A stretch of DNA of 64,000 nucleotides, from NCBI RefSeq assembly GCF_003473485.1, contig NC_053044.1, positions 12,961,501-13,025,500 of the forward strand, read 5' to 3'. Of this stretch, positions 46,029-57,739 are shown one piece after another. The translations under genes were made by a program, and so were the position numbers. The stretch comes from Medicago truncatula (taxonomy: Eukaryota > Streptophyta > Magnoliopsida > Fabales > Fabaceae). Numbering within the stretch: position 1 is the stretch's first letter; every line of letters starts with the position of its first letter. The notes under the pieces were generated by a model. The model searched no databases and was not told where the DNA came from. It worked only from the letters and a program-made list of their open reading frames with translations.

Positions 46029-49011
46029 TTAAAGACCAAGTGATTGGAGAAGATCAAGTGACATAGAATCTTCCTCATCTTCCGCAATAACTTCAAATTG
46101 TTGCTTTGGTTTTTCGGGAGTGTCCAACAAAATAGGCGCCGCTTTGTTTGACTCCTTTTGTGGTTTGGACGGTTTGTTTCCACTTTCAATAGCCATGACC
46201 TTTCGGAACAACTCATGTTGATCCAAATACTCATCTTCCCAAGTCACCGCATCTTCTTTCTTGTGATTGTGCCACTCCATAGATGATGGAGGTAGTGGAC
46301 AACCATTCTTCAAGGAAATAAGCACAAAATGATTTGGAATTGCCCCAAGGCACAAGATGGGAGTTTTTTTATTACCCGGCGGTGGTGGCCCTCTTAGTGG
46401 GAAAAACGATTCCGAGTTTCCAACTTCAAGATTTGTCAACACCACCACACACATTTTGTAATAATTAGCAACAATGTGTCCCATGTCCAGAAAAGTCAAC
46501 CATTTATTAACAAGATGTGCACAAGTTTTTGTATTTGCGGGAGGATGTAATCCGTTTAAAATGTAGTTATAACGATCCTCACCCGCAAATACTTCAACAT
46601 AATCATCTCTATGATCTATCAACTCTTGAATAAGATGTGTACGGATCATCTCATGATTTTTTTCGATCAAGCCCACGAACTCGGCTATAGCCCGGAATCC
46701 GCAATGTCCATCGCCGATAACATCCACCACTTTTTCAATAAATGGAAGCATGAAGCGTGGCATATAATCAATAGGACGCATAACCAGGATAGCCTTAGGC
46801 TTTGGATACCGAGTAGGTGGTGGAAGTGGGGAAAGTGATGTTTTACCAAGACGAGCACCTTTTTTCCTTTTATACGATGATGTTGTTGGTGATGGTGACG
46901 GTTGGCTATCCGGATTTTGGGAATCAACAACCTCCCAAGAAGAAGGGATCCGACTAGTCGATGTAATTTTTCCTTTAGACCTCGCAATGTCGACTTTTTT
47001 CTTTGCTCCATTGGTTGGTACTTTTCGTGATGGTGGAGACGTCAAGGTGGTTTCAGGAAATGCCAACTGCCGCAAACCCTCTTTGACCTCAAGCTTCATT
47101 TGGAAAGGGAGTTTCTTTAGACGTTCTACAATAGCCTTCAACTCAACCTCGACACAAAAAGCAACTTCGTTACTTTCTTCGCCCATAGATAACCTAAGTC
47201 AATGGTGGTATATCTCATCCAATAAAATTGGCTTCTCTTGAAGGAGCTTAGTAGCAATTTCGCATGCACATGGTAGCCCGTAAGATGTCCTTTGAACACA
47301 ACCACAAATGTTATTGTCCATGCACAATGTTTCCCTACAACGTGTCTCTTCCAAAGCAATGTTGTCCAAAGCATATCTAGACACATGACCACCTAACCCC
47401 GAGTACAAAGTGACATCTTTGAATCTATGTTCCAACACGCAAACGCTTTGACCAAAGGATGTTTGTATAGTAGTGAATTGAAGCAACAACATGTCATGTA
47501 TTTTCTCCCAACAAGTACCCAAATCACCCACACTATTGTCCAAGTATTTCTTCAATAAAGCATGAGCCGATTCGACCCTGTTTGTGGTCCTGCAACCAAG
47601 ATGCAACACATGGTCTGTCCATGCCCTCACAATTTTCTCCTTCACTTCATTCAAGGTGGTCATGGCATAATCTACAAAAATTGGAAAATCACTACATGAA
47701 TCTTTGAACTCCACTAATGCATTTGCATATAACTGTTGAGTGGGCAATTCAACCATAGCTTTCCATGCCTTCATTATCTTCTTCACCACATCGCGATTGC
47801 TCACCTCTTTCCCATCCTTTTTAAAACCCAAAGGATATTTACAATCTAAGACACACCTTTGTTTAACATTAGCTTTCACATGAAAGTAACAATTCATTGC
47901 ATAACTTTCCGGAAAAACATGTGCAACCGCTTTCATCAAAGACATATATCCCTGTCGGTAACAATCACCTTAGGCATATTCATCTTTGACGAAAGAAGTT
48001 TACGCAACATTTTTAAAACCCAAACAAAGTTTTCCTCTTTCTCATGTGTCATAAATCCAAACCCAACCGAATATGTCAAATCGGTTGAAGTGACCCCAAC
48101 TACCTCAAACATTGGCATCCTATACATATTGGTTTTGTAGGTGGAGTCCATAACCAAAACCGTTGGAAAATTGTTAAACAACTTAATGGATGTTGGATGA
48201 GCCCAAAAGATATCTTCAATTGTATTACTTTCAAGTTGTGTTCTTGAGTAATAAGTATAGTTGTGCTCCTCCAACTTCGAGATTAGAAATTGTAACGGCT
48301 TCTTGTCACCCCTATTTGCCTTCCATATTTTTTGACGTTCATTGTACACTTGCTTCACATTTGTCATGCAATGTGGTCTTTGGTTCTTCAAATGTATCAA
48401 AATATTTCTTGGAAGCATCTTGCTCTTGGTCAAGTCACGTACAATCTTCTTGTCGTCCTCCTTTAATCTACCGGCAAGAATGTGTCCTTCTAAAGCCGGC
48501 TCCATGGGATGGTTGTGAACTCCATTAAGAATGTTCAATCCTCATTCCTTTGTTTGCTTACTTTGATATCCACTAATCATGAATAAGCAACCACATTTTC
48601 TTGAGCCCGTTCTCGCATGCTTCGGTTTTTTTTTTCCGGAACTTTGTGAGTTCCACTCCTTTCACACACTAGCCGGAACATTGGATTGATCAAGCTTGAT
48701 ATTTGTGTGACAATTGTAAATCCCGCCTTATTTGCTTGTCGACGCACCCACTCAAGCAATTCATCTCTATTTTTCGACTTAACGTCGTCTAAAAAAAACT
48801 TAGCCGTGTCGACCTCGTGGGGTTGAAGTGGGAGGACACCGGAGCCGCCAACATACTTTGAAGTTTCAACATGGACGGAAGCTCCATCAATGTTTGGTTT
48901 CGCTTCAACATTAGGCGGTTTGACATCTCCGGAATTTTCGAGAAAATTTTGTTTTGTCTCTCCCGGAACATCTTTCGCATTCTCTACCATTACTATAATT
49001 AAACAACACAT
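46029..49011 (-). pseudogene. FAR1/MULE transposase fused to an OTU cysteine protease
   Basis: Read from 49011: a FAR1-type DNA-binding segment (DELLEWVRRQANKAGFTI), a MULE transposase with the DDE set as MDSTYKTN, VTDRD and NRVESAHALLKKYL, a SWIM-like zinc segment (CGCVQRTSYGLPCACE), then a Pro/Ser/Lys linker and an OTU domain. In the 385-residue last frame (46029-47186) the OTU motif IGDGHCGFRA gives Asp159 and Cys162, and PNHFVLISL gives His286, so the triad is present. Breaks: a shift at the T run near 48630, TGA near 48543, a 2-bp (AT) insertion near 47945, and TGA at 47199-47201 between transposase and OTU. One ancestral polyprotein is inferred. OTU function in the element is unknown. 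Confidence 0.85.
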
Positions 49012-49616
49012 AAATACGAATTAACAACTAAGTAATGTATAAACATCAATGCCATAATGAATTAAAACAAAAAAAAACAAAAAAAAACAAGAATTTTTTT
49101 TTTGAAAATCTGGCAGTAGCTACCATTTTTTCGTTGTGAAAATTTTCACCAAGAGTTCCTCGGCACCTAACTACCGAGGTTTTCCTCGGCACTAAACTAC
49201 CGAAGTTAACTGCCGAGGATTCCCATGACAGGGTTCTACGTAACTGACGTAGATACCCATAAAACACCCAAAAAATCAATCGAATAAAATGCACAATACC
49301 TGTTTTTTTACGTCAATAGTGTGTTGATACCTCCTATACTTGATGCTTGAATGATTTTGGATCAAAAATTGATTAAAAAAAATGGATTTTGGGATTGAAT
49401 GGAGGTGGAAATGAAGGTGATGAAGAAAATAGAGTGTAGGGGGAGCAGGTGGCTGTTTCATCGGATGAAACATTTTCCTCGGCAGTTAACTACGAGGTTT
49501 TCCTCAGCAGTTAACTGCAGCCGGATTTCAAATTCATCGGCAGTTAACTGCCGAGGAGTATTTGGATAATTTACATGTGTTTATCAGCCAAACAACATGT
49601 GGGAACAACAATTCTC

Positions 49617-49745
49617 ATAAAAAAAAAAGGGAAGGAGATTTGGTGTTGGGATAGTTAGGTAAAGATGGAGCAATAGACACGTCACTCACTTGTAGATTTT
49701 TCTTTGTGGGGTATACTCCAAAATATCTCATCACTTTAAGAAAAA
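49617..49745. repeat. Duplicated TOC1 promoter, distal part
   Basis: Continues the TOC1 promoter copy interrupted by the MULE; matches 36752-36868 (GTGGGGTATACTCCAAAATA). Confidence 0.8.
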
Positions 49746-49771
49746 GGGTATTCATTCATAAGGATGAGTCA

Positions 49772-50327
49772 ATATTAAGCCCGGATACGAGATACGATAC
49801 GGATAAGATACTGTACTGAAACGTCGATACGGGAAAATTTTAAAAATCAAGATACGATGCGGCTGGGATACGTTAATAAAAAAATTTATATAATTAATGT
49901 ACAATATAATTATAACCATTTTTTTAATATGCAAACATATTAACAAACAAAATAAACCAGTTATAGGCTCGTAACACATCAACATAAATATAAATAATAT
50001 TGACGATTAAGAGAGTGACGATTAGTCAATTACATACACAATATATCCCAAGAAAAAAACACCATCCAAAAAAGAAGCACTATACTCAAGAGTTAAATTA
50101 TTTTATTTAACGTTAATTGGAAATTATTGGGGCAGGTATAGGTACATGATAATTATCGGATACTTTTCTGATACGTATCGGGAAGTATCAGATAATTATT
50201 TTAAAAAAAATAAAATTTAATCTTCGGATACTCTTCTGATACGTATCGGAAAGTATCGGGCAGGTATCGGTGCAGGATACGCAGAGGATACGATACGTCA
50301 ACCATTTTGAAGTATCGGGGCTTCATA
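49772..50327. mobile_element. MITE with 9-bp target duplication
   Basis: TATTAAGCCCGGATAC at the left is inverse to GTATCGGGGCTTCATA at the right. A perfect 9-mer GATGAGTCA flanks it (49763-49771 and 50328-50336). The interior is full of GATACG/CGTATC words. No ORF of note. Confidence 0.75.
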
Positions 50328-50469
50328 GATGAGTCATAAGGAAGAGTAATTAGAAAGTCGTCCCCGTGAGCATAACTCTGTAAGTAAGGACGTGTATTGT
50401 TATATGTAGAGGTCGGGGTTCGAACTTCGGACATCTCATTTATTTACTTTGTAAATGGTGAATAAAATT

Positions 50470-51020
50470 ATCCTGTAAGACGAAAATAAATTCTATTTTC
50501 TCTACTCTACACTATTTACTACGGCGATGAAGAATCAAATTATCACTATATTTCTTTTTTCTACTTCTTCTTCCAAGTGCAGGATAACCCCAAGGAGTTG
50601 AGGGTTTTTTTCTACCAATCGGGGCCCTCCCTTCACCACCACCATGTGGATGGTCTACGGGGTTCATAACTACTCCTCTTACTACAGGACACTTACCTAA
50701 CCAACGTTTAGCTCCGTCTCTGCCCAAACTTTTTTGGTTTACTCCAACATTCCCTACTTGTCCTACTGTTGCTGAGCAGTTTTTTGATATCAAACGGACC
50801 TCTCCATAAGGTAATTTTAATGTTGCCGATTTCTCCTCTTTTGCAATCAGTTTCGCTACAGCACCAGCCGCTCTAGCTAATTGCCCACCCTTTCCAAGTG
50901 TTATTTCATGTTATGTATGGTCGTGCCTAAGGACATATCGGTTGAAGTAAATTCTTCTTTTTGATCAATCAAAACTCCTTCCCAAACTGTACAAGCTTCT
51001 TCCAAAGCATACAACTTTCT
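50470..51020 (-). pseudogene. rpl2: Nuclear copy of chloroplast rpl2, exon 2 and intron end
   Basis: The minus strand carries the C-terminal half of plastid ribosomal protein L2 ([27 protein letters not shown]) ending at 50512, with about 40 bp of the plastid spacer beyond. Upstream lie the exon 2 start (DMSLGT) and the tail of the group II intron (ALEEACTVWEGVLIDQK). A 1-bp deletion after HN breaks the frame near 50913. The lack of exon 1 and the frame break mark a plastid DNA insertion rather than a gene. Confidence 0.9.
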
Positions 51021-51137
51021 GGATGTAGAATATGATATCTATACAGTTGGATCTTATAATTCTTATATTATGACATAACGAAGTACCACATGAGTGGGTA
51101 TATAATATAGGAATCTAAATCTGCCAAATCAGTCATG

Positions 51138-51536
51138 TTATGATATTCTACATCCTAGGTCTTTCTGTTCCTTCATCTGGCTTATGTACTTCTTGACAAA
51201 AACAAACAAAAAAATCGTCATCAGATAAGAGGTAAAAAGACATTTAATCTGAACAATTAAGAAAAGAATAATAAGAAGAAAAAGAAGGAACCTAAATGGT
51301 TCCTCCTCCAGCACAGGATCTGATGTTCCATTGTTGGCATTATTGAAAAGACCGATCAACGACTCAATATTAATGACGTTTGAATAGAGGGGCAAGATCG
51401 GGAACTTTCCTTCAACCAACCCATCATCATTTAATCCTTCGCTAGAAAGGGGGCGTATGCGTCGACCAAAGGATAACTTGGGAAATGTGCAATCAATGTG
51501 CACGAAACCCAAAACTCTAGTGTAACGATAGGTCAC
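51138..51536 (-). pseudogene. Unidentified duplicated ORF fragment, copy B
   Basis: A frame including LSFGRRIRPLSSEGLNDDG, KFPILPLYSN and GTSDPVLEEEPFRF; the counterpart of 37777-37989 but longer. The family is not recognised. It sits downstream of MBD gene B as copy A does of MBD gene A, so it belongs to the duplicated module. It may be an exon of a lost gene. Confidence 0.45.
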
Positions 51537-51865
51537 ATGCGAAGAATCTAAGGACTAAAGACATTTGAACTAAACCGTTCACTTCCATTGGATGACAACA
51601 ACTGATAGAAAGGTCACCCAGACATCCCAATACGTCAAAAGTCATTTACTATATGTTAATGTTTATAATATATAAAAGGATAAACAAATTTAAAATACAA
51701 TTTCAAATGGTTTGCCATTGTATCAATTCTCTTCAAGGTGAAGCTAAATCACCATAGAAGAATTTTAAGAAAACTCCATCAACGTTCCAAACAAATATTT
51801 GAAAGCCGGGCTTTCATAGAAGATTTGAAAATAGGATGAAGTGAAATCATCATGTCGTTATAAAA

Positions 51866-51951
51866 CACACTCTCCTAAGCAAAAATATACCTCAAACAAA
51901 TGGGAGACCACACTCTCCTAAGCAAAAATATACCTCAAACAAATATCAATT
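51866..51951. repeat. 43-bp tandem duplication
   Basis: CACACTCTCCTAAGCAAAAA.. to ..CAAACAAAT occurs twice with a 43-bp offset. The other module has one copy near 38315. Confidence 0.85.
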
Positions 51952-52356
51952 GCTTTATAAATATAAAAAAGAAAGCAATATTTCCCAGAGTTGGACGTGC
52001 ACATCCGTATAAATGGATGATCATATCAGATATGTGATTTCTCATTGCATATAATATATGCATATGGTAGTTCTACTATCCATCAAAATAGAGTAATCAG
52101 AATCCTTTTTTCTTTTATGTGGTGCATCGTCACAAAGAGACCGAACATGTGTCTACCACACGTAAATGTCAATCATTTTAAGATGGTAACCTTTTTTCCT
52201 TATGTTTTTAATAAGTTTATATTTAATGTTATCATTGTTTATGTGTAACCATCATAATTAATATTGGATGTGTGTCCAATTCCTCCCACTTCAGTACTAT
52301 GAGCACCACAATGTCAGGATGATGCAAAGCCACTAGAGCCTATATATGTTCATAGA

Positions 52357-52512
52357 ATGGTTAGTTATAACGAACTCAATCGGATGACAAATAATGAGAT
52401 AAACGGAGACGATCATGTTGTGATTGTTGAAAACCTTGAGAAGGAAGAGAATGTTGTTGTTGATAAGAAGGTTGAAGATGGAATCAAGATTGAAGTTGTT
52501 GGATTACATTAA
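52357..52512 (+). CDS. Exon-like ORF, function unknown
   Basis: 51 codons, acidic and Val-rich (DDHVVIVENLEKEENVVVD). The frame is open upstream to about 52303. The codon pattern looks coding, but no partner exons were found. It lies in a segment of about 420 bp (52225-52645) that module A lacks. Confidence 0.3.
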   Translation: MVSYNELNRMTNNEINGDDHVVIVENLEKEENVVVDKKVEDGIKIEVVGLH

Positions 52513-53555
52513 TCTAAACCAAATTTGTAGATTTTTGGATTATAAATGAGAATTATGGAGGGCACACGAGACGTCAGAGTGTGGAAAAGAAAAATCTCTT
52601 TTTAGCGTTAGACTCAACAAGTTTAAAAGTTACACCATATTTTATTAATTCAACTTTAATCTGTTGAATATTTTTAAAATAAATAAAAGTTAGAACTCTT
52701 CCCATTTATAAAATTCAATTATGCTCCATTGTAGCCTGTATCACATTGCTAAACTTGAATTTGTGACATTCATGACACACAGGAAACAGTGAGAACAAAA
52801 TTGTCTATGTCCCCATGTCCATAATATCATGGCATAGCTCAGTTTCATAATACTAACCTTAATCTACCAAAACCAAACTAGACCCTTAAGAATACCTAGA
52901 ATGCAACAACCACACCAAAGTGCTTCTACCCTTCAGAAGCTTCTTAAGAGAAAAAAAAACCACCCACTCTCAATTCCATTGGTAGCTTTTCTTTCATGTT
53001 TGCCCTTAAAGCCTCATCATAATAAAAGTGTGGCATGATTTTCCTATTTACTTCCAACAGCTGAAACCTGTCTTACATAATTGTTCTGTATTATTATTTT
53101 TTTGTTTTTCAAATAGGTGCATGTTGAGTTAGAACGGTCTATGATATATATAAATCATAACATAATTGTATTTAAACTACGAAGTAGGTGTATGGATGAC
53201 CTCCTGGGATTCTCCTAAACTGTTTTCAGAAAATTTAATACATTTTACTATGAATACTCAAAAGACTAAGACAAGTACTTTTCAACTCAAAGTCATAGTA
53301 TATCATACACGTTTTCGGCATGCTCAGTTCATACCGCAAAATACATGTCCAGCTATGCCTTTCTCCAATATCGCAGTTCATTTTTAACAAAAGTAAGATG
53401 CAACCACGCATATCACCATGCACAATAATCCAAAAATCATACATTTCTCCACTCAAAAGAAATATTACAGAGTAAGATGCAATCTTACACCAAAATCAAT
53501 GCAAAAAAGGGGATTTAGAAATTTGATCAGGTCCTTCAGTTGACTTCTTTCTCCA

Positions 53556-54976
53556 CTAAACTGCATCTTTATGGATGAAACTTTGAGTTGCTTGCTTCTT
53601 TGCAGGACGACTAACAGGAATCCCTGCATCACACATCACCATGCACAAAAATTCTCAGTGCCAACATTTCATTCATACATAAAGAGGGTGCTAGATTAAC
53701 TCATTTTTTGATACAATATATATCAGATGAGAGTTTCATCCCTTCCAGGATGTAAAAATCATACTTCGGTATTGGACAAAATACACGGCTAATAACAATA
53801 ATATCATACTTTATAAGGAGCTGAAGTGAAGATAATTTAAAATTAACATAAAAATGGATGTACTGAAAGAAAGAACAGATAGAAGTGGGAACCTGTAAGG
53901 GTGAAAAAGATATATAATGTAATAGAGAAATTACAATTTACCACCCCAAAACTTTTATCGGTAAAAACTTTGGCACATCAAGTTAAAATCGTACATTTGA
54001 TACCTTGTGATTAATTAAAATTTTACGTACCTTGCTTAGGTTCAACAGATTTAGCATGAGAGCGCTTCTTCTTCACATAGTTCTCTTGCAAGGGCTTAGG
54101 CATTTGAAATGAGAACCGTGCAGATGTAACACCATCTGTCGTGTACTCTGAATGATTCGCCAAGAACCTTAAAACACAAGCACCGGGAGCAAAATGTAAG
54201 AAAGATGAAAGCCAAAATTTAATAATGAAGATGACAATGATTCAATTAAGACAAGGTAGCTTTCAAGGTCACATTGCAGAGATAGTAAAGAAGAAGCAGA
54301 AGGAACATACTTGTTCACCTCAGGCATTGAGCGCAATTTCTTGCCTGATGGTGCTTCATAGTATCTGAAATATTAAAAAATCACAACAATGACAAAATGA
54401 TGATAATGAAAATTAGAAATTCTATGAGGGCATACTTTCCTAGACAAAATTCATAATAGTTGTATTGATACATATGTTTTGATAAAAAGAATGACCAATA
54501 ATGAATACATACATATCTCCAAATTGGCTGCTTCCTTCACCTCTGATTTGTAGCAGTCGCTGCCATCCATCTGGAGTCTGTGGAATTCCTGGCTTGTCAA
54601 TAGCCCAAATCATACTGTCATCCTGAGAAACATCCTCTGGATCATCACAAGAAATATCGGGTCGCCACTCCCGAGCATTTTCACAAACAAAAGGATGTTG
54701 AAGGTTATGTTCACGTATTTCTTCATATTTTTTCTCCGTTGGAGTTAACCTCCATTTAGAACAGTAATGACATTGAACAGCGAAAGCACCAACTACTGGC
54801 AAAACTCTATGAGCTGAACTCCGAGGTGGTCTACACAGAAGGGGATCATGGGCAAGTTGATTTGTGTTGTCTCTATTTGTAATAGGGTTATATTCATCAT
54901 CATCATCTGAAGAAGAAGAAGAAGAAGAGGAAGAAGAAGAAGAAGAAACGTATATGTGATCTGGAAGACGATGCAT
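53556..54976 (-). CDS. CW-type zinc finger / methyl-CpG-binding domain protein, copy B
   Basis: Same family as the gene at 40119, and closer to Arabidopsis MBD2. Exons (minus) are 54513-54998 (ATG at 54976), 54311-54364, 54031-54167 and 53556-53623, all GT-AG. The product is 240 residues. A 13-Ser run and DDDD from triplet repeats near residues 11-27 are absent from copy A. The CW finger is at about 67-110 (CHYCSKWRLTPTEKKYEEIR, FVCENAREWRPDISC), followed by PDGWQRLLQIRGEGSSQFGD and YYEAPSGKKLRSMPEVNKF. The third exon is two codons longer than in copy A. The frame is open upstream to the splice acceptor at 54998, so an upstream exon might add a start. Both copies look functional by frame. Confidence 0.9.
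54902..54952. repeat. GAA/AGA triplet repeat encoding poly-Ser
   Basis: An imperfect trinucleotide run in exon 1 of MBD copy B that yields its Ser tract; likely length-variable. Confidence 0.8.
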
Positions 54977-54998
54977 TTGATTTTCCAAGAAATCACAC

Positions 54999-55960
54999 CT
55001 GATACATTCAAAAAAGGATCAAAGAAGTAATAAAGCAATAAACCTTAATATTGTTAAACATCCAACCTAATGAATATACTTAAGCAGGCAAAAGCACTTT
55101 CTTGAATAAATTCAACGCACAAAAGATTTTTTTTGTCAATATTCTTGGGACTGTATATCAATCCACTCAAGATTTTTTTTTCTTTCTATAGTCGATCTAC
55201 TCAAGATCATTTTTTCTATAGTCGATCCACCCAAGATCTATGCATATCTTCTTTTGTCCATTCATTAAATAATAATAATAATTTGGCTTAGCCAAGGTTT
55301 TCGAATCATGAATCAGAAGAACTATTTTCTAACTTGTAAATCAAATTTTATTATGAATCGTAAAAACAGCATTTGAACTAAAAACTAGCAACATAAGCAA
55401 AAACTTATAAGCTGATACATCATGTTTGAATTTCAAAATAGTTCAAGATTGAAATGACAAATCAATGAGAGTAGCAATAACACAACAAATCAACAGGAAG
55501 AGGGGAAATTGGGATTGACTTCAAACAAGACAGGGGAACCATAAACATAAAATAACAGAGAAGAGACTTGGAAGCACTGACCAGGAAAAAGTAATGCAAA
55601 AAGCGCACTTAGGAGGATAGGAGCGAAGACCTGGTCCGTTTTAAGATCTGGATCTGGACAACAGTTGACAGCAGAACGGATTTGGCTCGTGCGGCCAGGT
55701 CCCTTTCTGGGATCGCACACTATCTCTCCTGCGCTATAGTCAACAGTTGGATTAATCGAACAGATGAGGAAAAAAAACGAAAAAACAGATAATAAAAATC
55801 AACTTTCTATGAATCTCGCTCTACTCTCACACAATCTTTCATCATCTTGACCACGCACGCACAGCGGCGATGAGAAGACCTATAAATGGGGCACCAAGTT
55901 TAGTGGCAACAACGTGGAGTTCGCATGGCGCACCACGTGGCACATAAAATGCTATTCACC
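54999..55960. other. Upstream region of MBD gene B
   Basis: Counterpart of 41405-42374. A local expansion of TATAGTCGATC(T/C)AC.CAAGATC occurs near 55188-55243. No coding frame is shared with copy A. Confidence 0.5.
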
Positions 55961-56094
55961 AAAAAAAGGATGATGTAATTATGAGATCAATAATTACTTA
56001 CTATTACTATTTACTATTATGATTTGTTCTATATTCTTGATTTTTCTGGTTTAGTCATTTTTATCAAGTCAGTATCAAATCAACTGAGTATCAG

Positions 56095-57570
56095 TTATAA
56101 TCAAGGTTCTTAATATTTTCTTTCCTCCTCTCATCTTACATCCCACAACTTCAACATGTGTAAACAAAGAGCTTTCAAATATAACTTAAATTCACACTCA
56201 CATAAGGTTTACATTTTGACAATCTACAGGCATGTTTAATTATTCTTTTAGTCTATCAAATTACAAAAGGTAACAAACAATTCCATTTCTTGTTTTGAAA
56301 ATTTTGTACTGGTACTAGGGAAAACAATACGAAACTCTAGATATTTAAAACAAAGTGAAAACAATGTAACATTTCTTTAATTAAAAGTGATAGCAAAAAA
56401 TTAAAACGGAAAGCACACGTATAAATTTCTAAATACAATGGTTGTGATGGTGAAGGTTGACAGAACAAAACAAAGGAGTAAATCCACATTAGTTAGTCCT
56501 CTGCATCCATTTCATATGGCTCAATGTTTATAGTAAGTTGGTGGGAAATTAAAAATGGATGAAAAAACCACAAAATTATAAAGATTAATAGATATGAAGT
56601 TGGACAGTACAAACCTTGCGTCTCCTTCTCCACAAATTTAATATTTCAATTTTGGGTAAAGGCTTTACTAGATAGCCTGCTGCTCCGAATTTCAAGCACT
56701 TAACAACAACGGATACCTCATCTTGTGCGGACATCATTTATCAAGACAAGATATTCAAAACATTGATGAGAAGCAGAACATACTGCCTCAACTCAAGAAT
56801 CTTCTTATTGGTCTATAAGAGCATCCAGAATGGAGGCCCCCATTTTTTAGTACTTAAACGGGTCCCACGTGTACACATCACTCATTTATAATTTTTTAAT
56901 AGTAGTACTTAATAAGAACTCAATCCCTCTAACCCTGCTCACACAAATTTCTTAAATGGGACCCAAAAATCAACTATCAATAACTTTATATCAGTACATA
57001 TCAAATAAGAGCCAAGTAAATAACTAAACCTTACTTATAATAGGAATTCTGCACAATTCTGTCTTGTGGTGTGTACTTTAACATCCTCATACCCTTCTTC
57101 GGACCTCATCATGGCCAATTATATTCCCCCTCTGCATTCAGTGCATCAGTTACATGTCTTGCTAATTTCATGAAATAACTGTCAAGCATGAAAAATCAAC
57201 TGTTTTAGAAATAATCATAAATTGCATAAGATTTAAGCTATACAAGCCAAACGCTCAACGCTCACACCCTAGGAATAAAAAAAATAAATCAATCAAATGA
57301 CCACTTTTTAACAGATAAAAAAAACTTCTCTATATGTTCATACTATGATTATAAAAGCAAAACCTTAGACCTGATAGTAATTACAAAATGCAATAAAACT
57401 TGCTAATTGAACTCTAAAATGACATTAAAAACCCTATATGATTTTCTGTGATCAACCCTCATCATGGCCAAGATACAAGTAAGGCTAACAAGCTCAAATA
57501 GAATCGTTTGACACACATATAGCTAAAACCATAACACACACCATGATAATTGATAACAGCATCTCAACAA
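56095..57570 (-). pseudogene. Truncated TOC1 5' fragment 2
   Basis: Starts inside TOC1 intron 3 (matches from about 34412) and carries copies of exon 3 (56624-56747), exon 2 (about 57033-57185, with deletions) and a few bases of exon 1 (TTGATAACAGCATCTCAA near 57548). Frameshifting gaps and lost splice sites exclude a normal product. An insertion of about 200 bp (56815-57010) separates exons 3 and 2 relative to TOC1. It ends abruptly before the TOC1 start, so no TOC1 promoter is left. Confidence 0.88.
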
Positions 57571-57739
57571 AACCAAAAATATTTCCATCATTACTTACAC
57601 TTTTTCATCACATTTTCTCTTCAAACTCTTTCATAAAAAACAGACACAAACAACATTATCCAAATCCTAACATGTTCATAACTCAAACGAACAACATCCT
57701 TTGCGTGTCTGCAATGCGCTTCCTCATTCGTTAGTCAAA

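Larger units (their letters stand above)
44386..49616 (-). mobile_element. MULE encoding a transposase-OTU fusion
   Basis: Inserted in the duplicated TOC1 promoter: the sequence before it (..GTGCAATAAAA) and after it (AAAGGGAAGGAGAT) is contiguous at 36742-36765. The ends are inverse (ATTGCTGTTCCCACATGTTGTT, and the inverse of ..AACATGTGGGAACAACAATTCTC). Subterminal zones repeat the near-palindrome CGGCAGTTAACTGCCGAGG. Poly-A in the target hides the exact duplication, and the left edge is uncertain by about 15 bp. It encodes a FAR1/MURA-type transposase plus OTU domain and a second ORF at 45368-45712. Confidence 0.85.

Noticed and set aside
46611..47241. Plus-strand ORFs
   Set aside because: Antisense shadows of the OTU frame.
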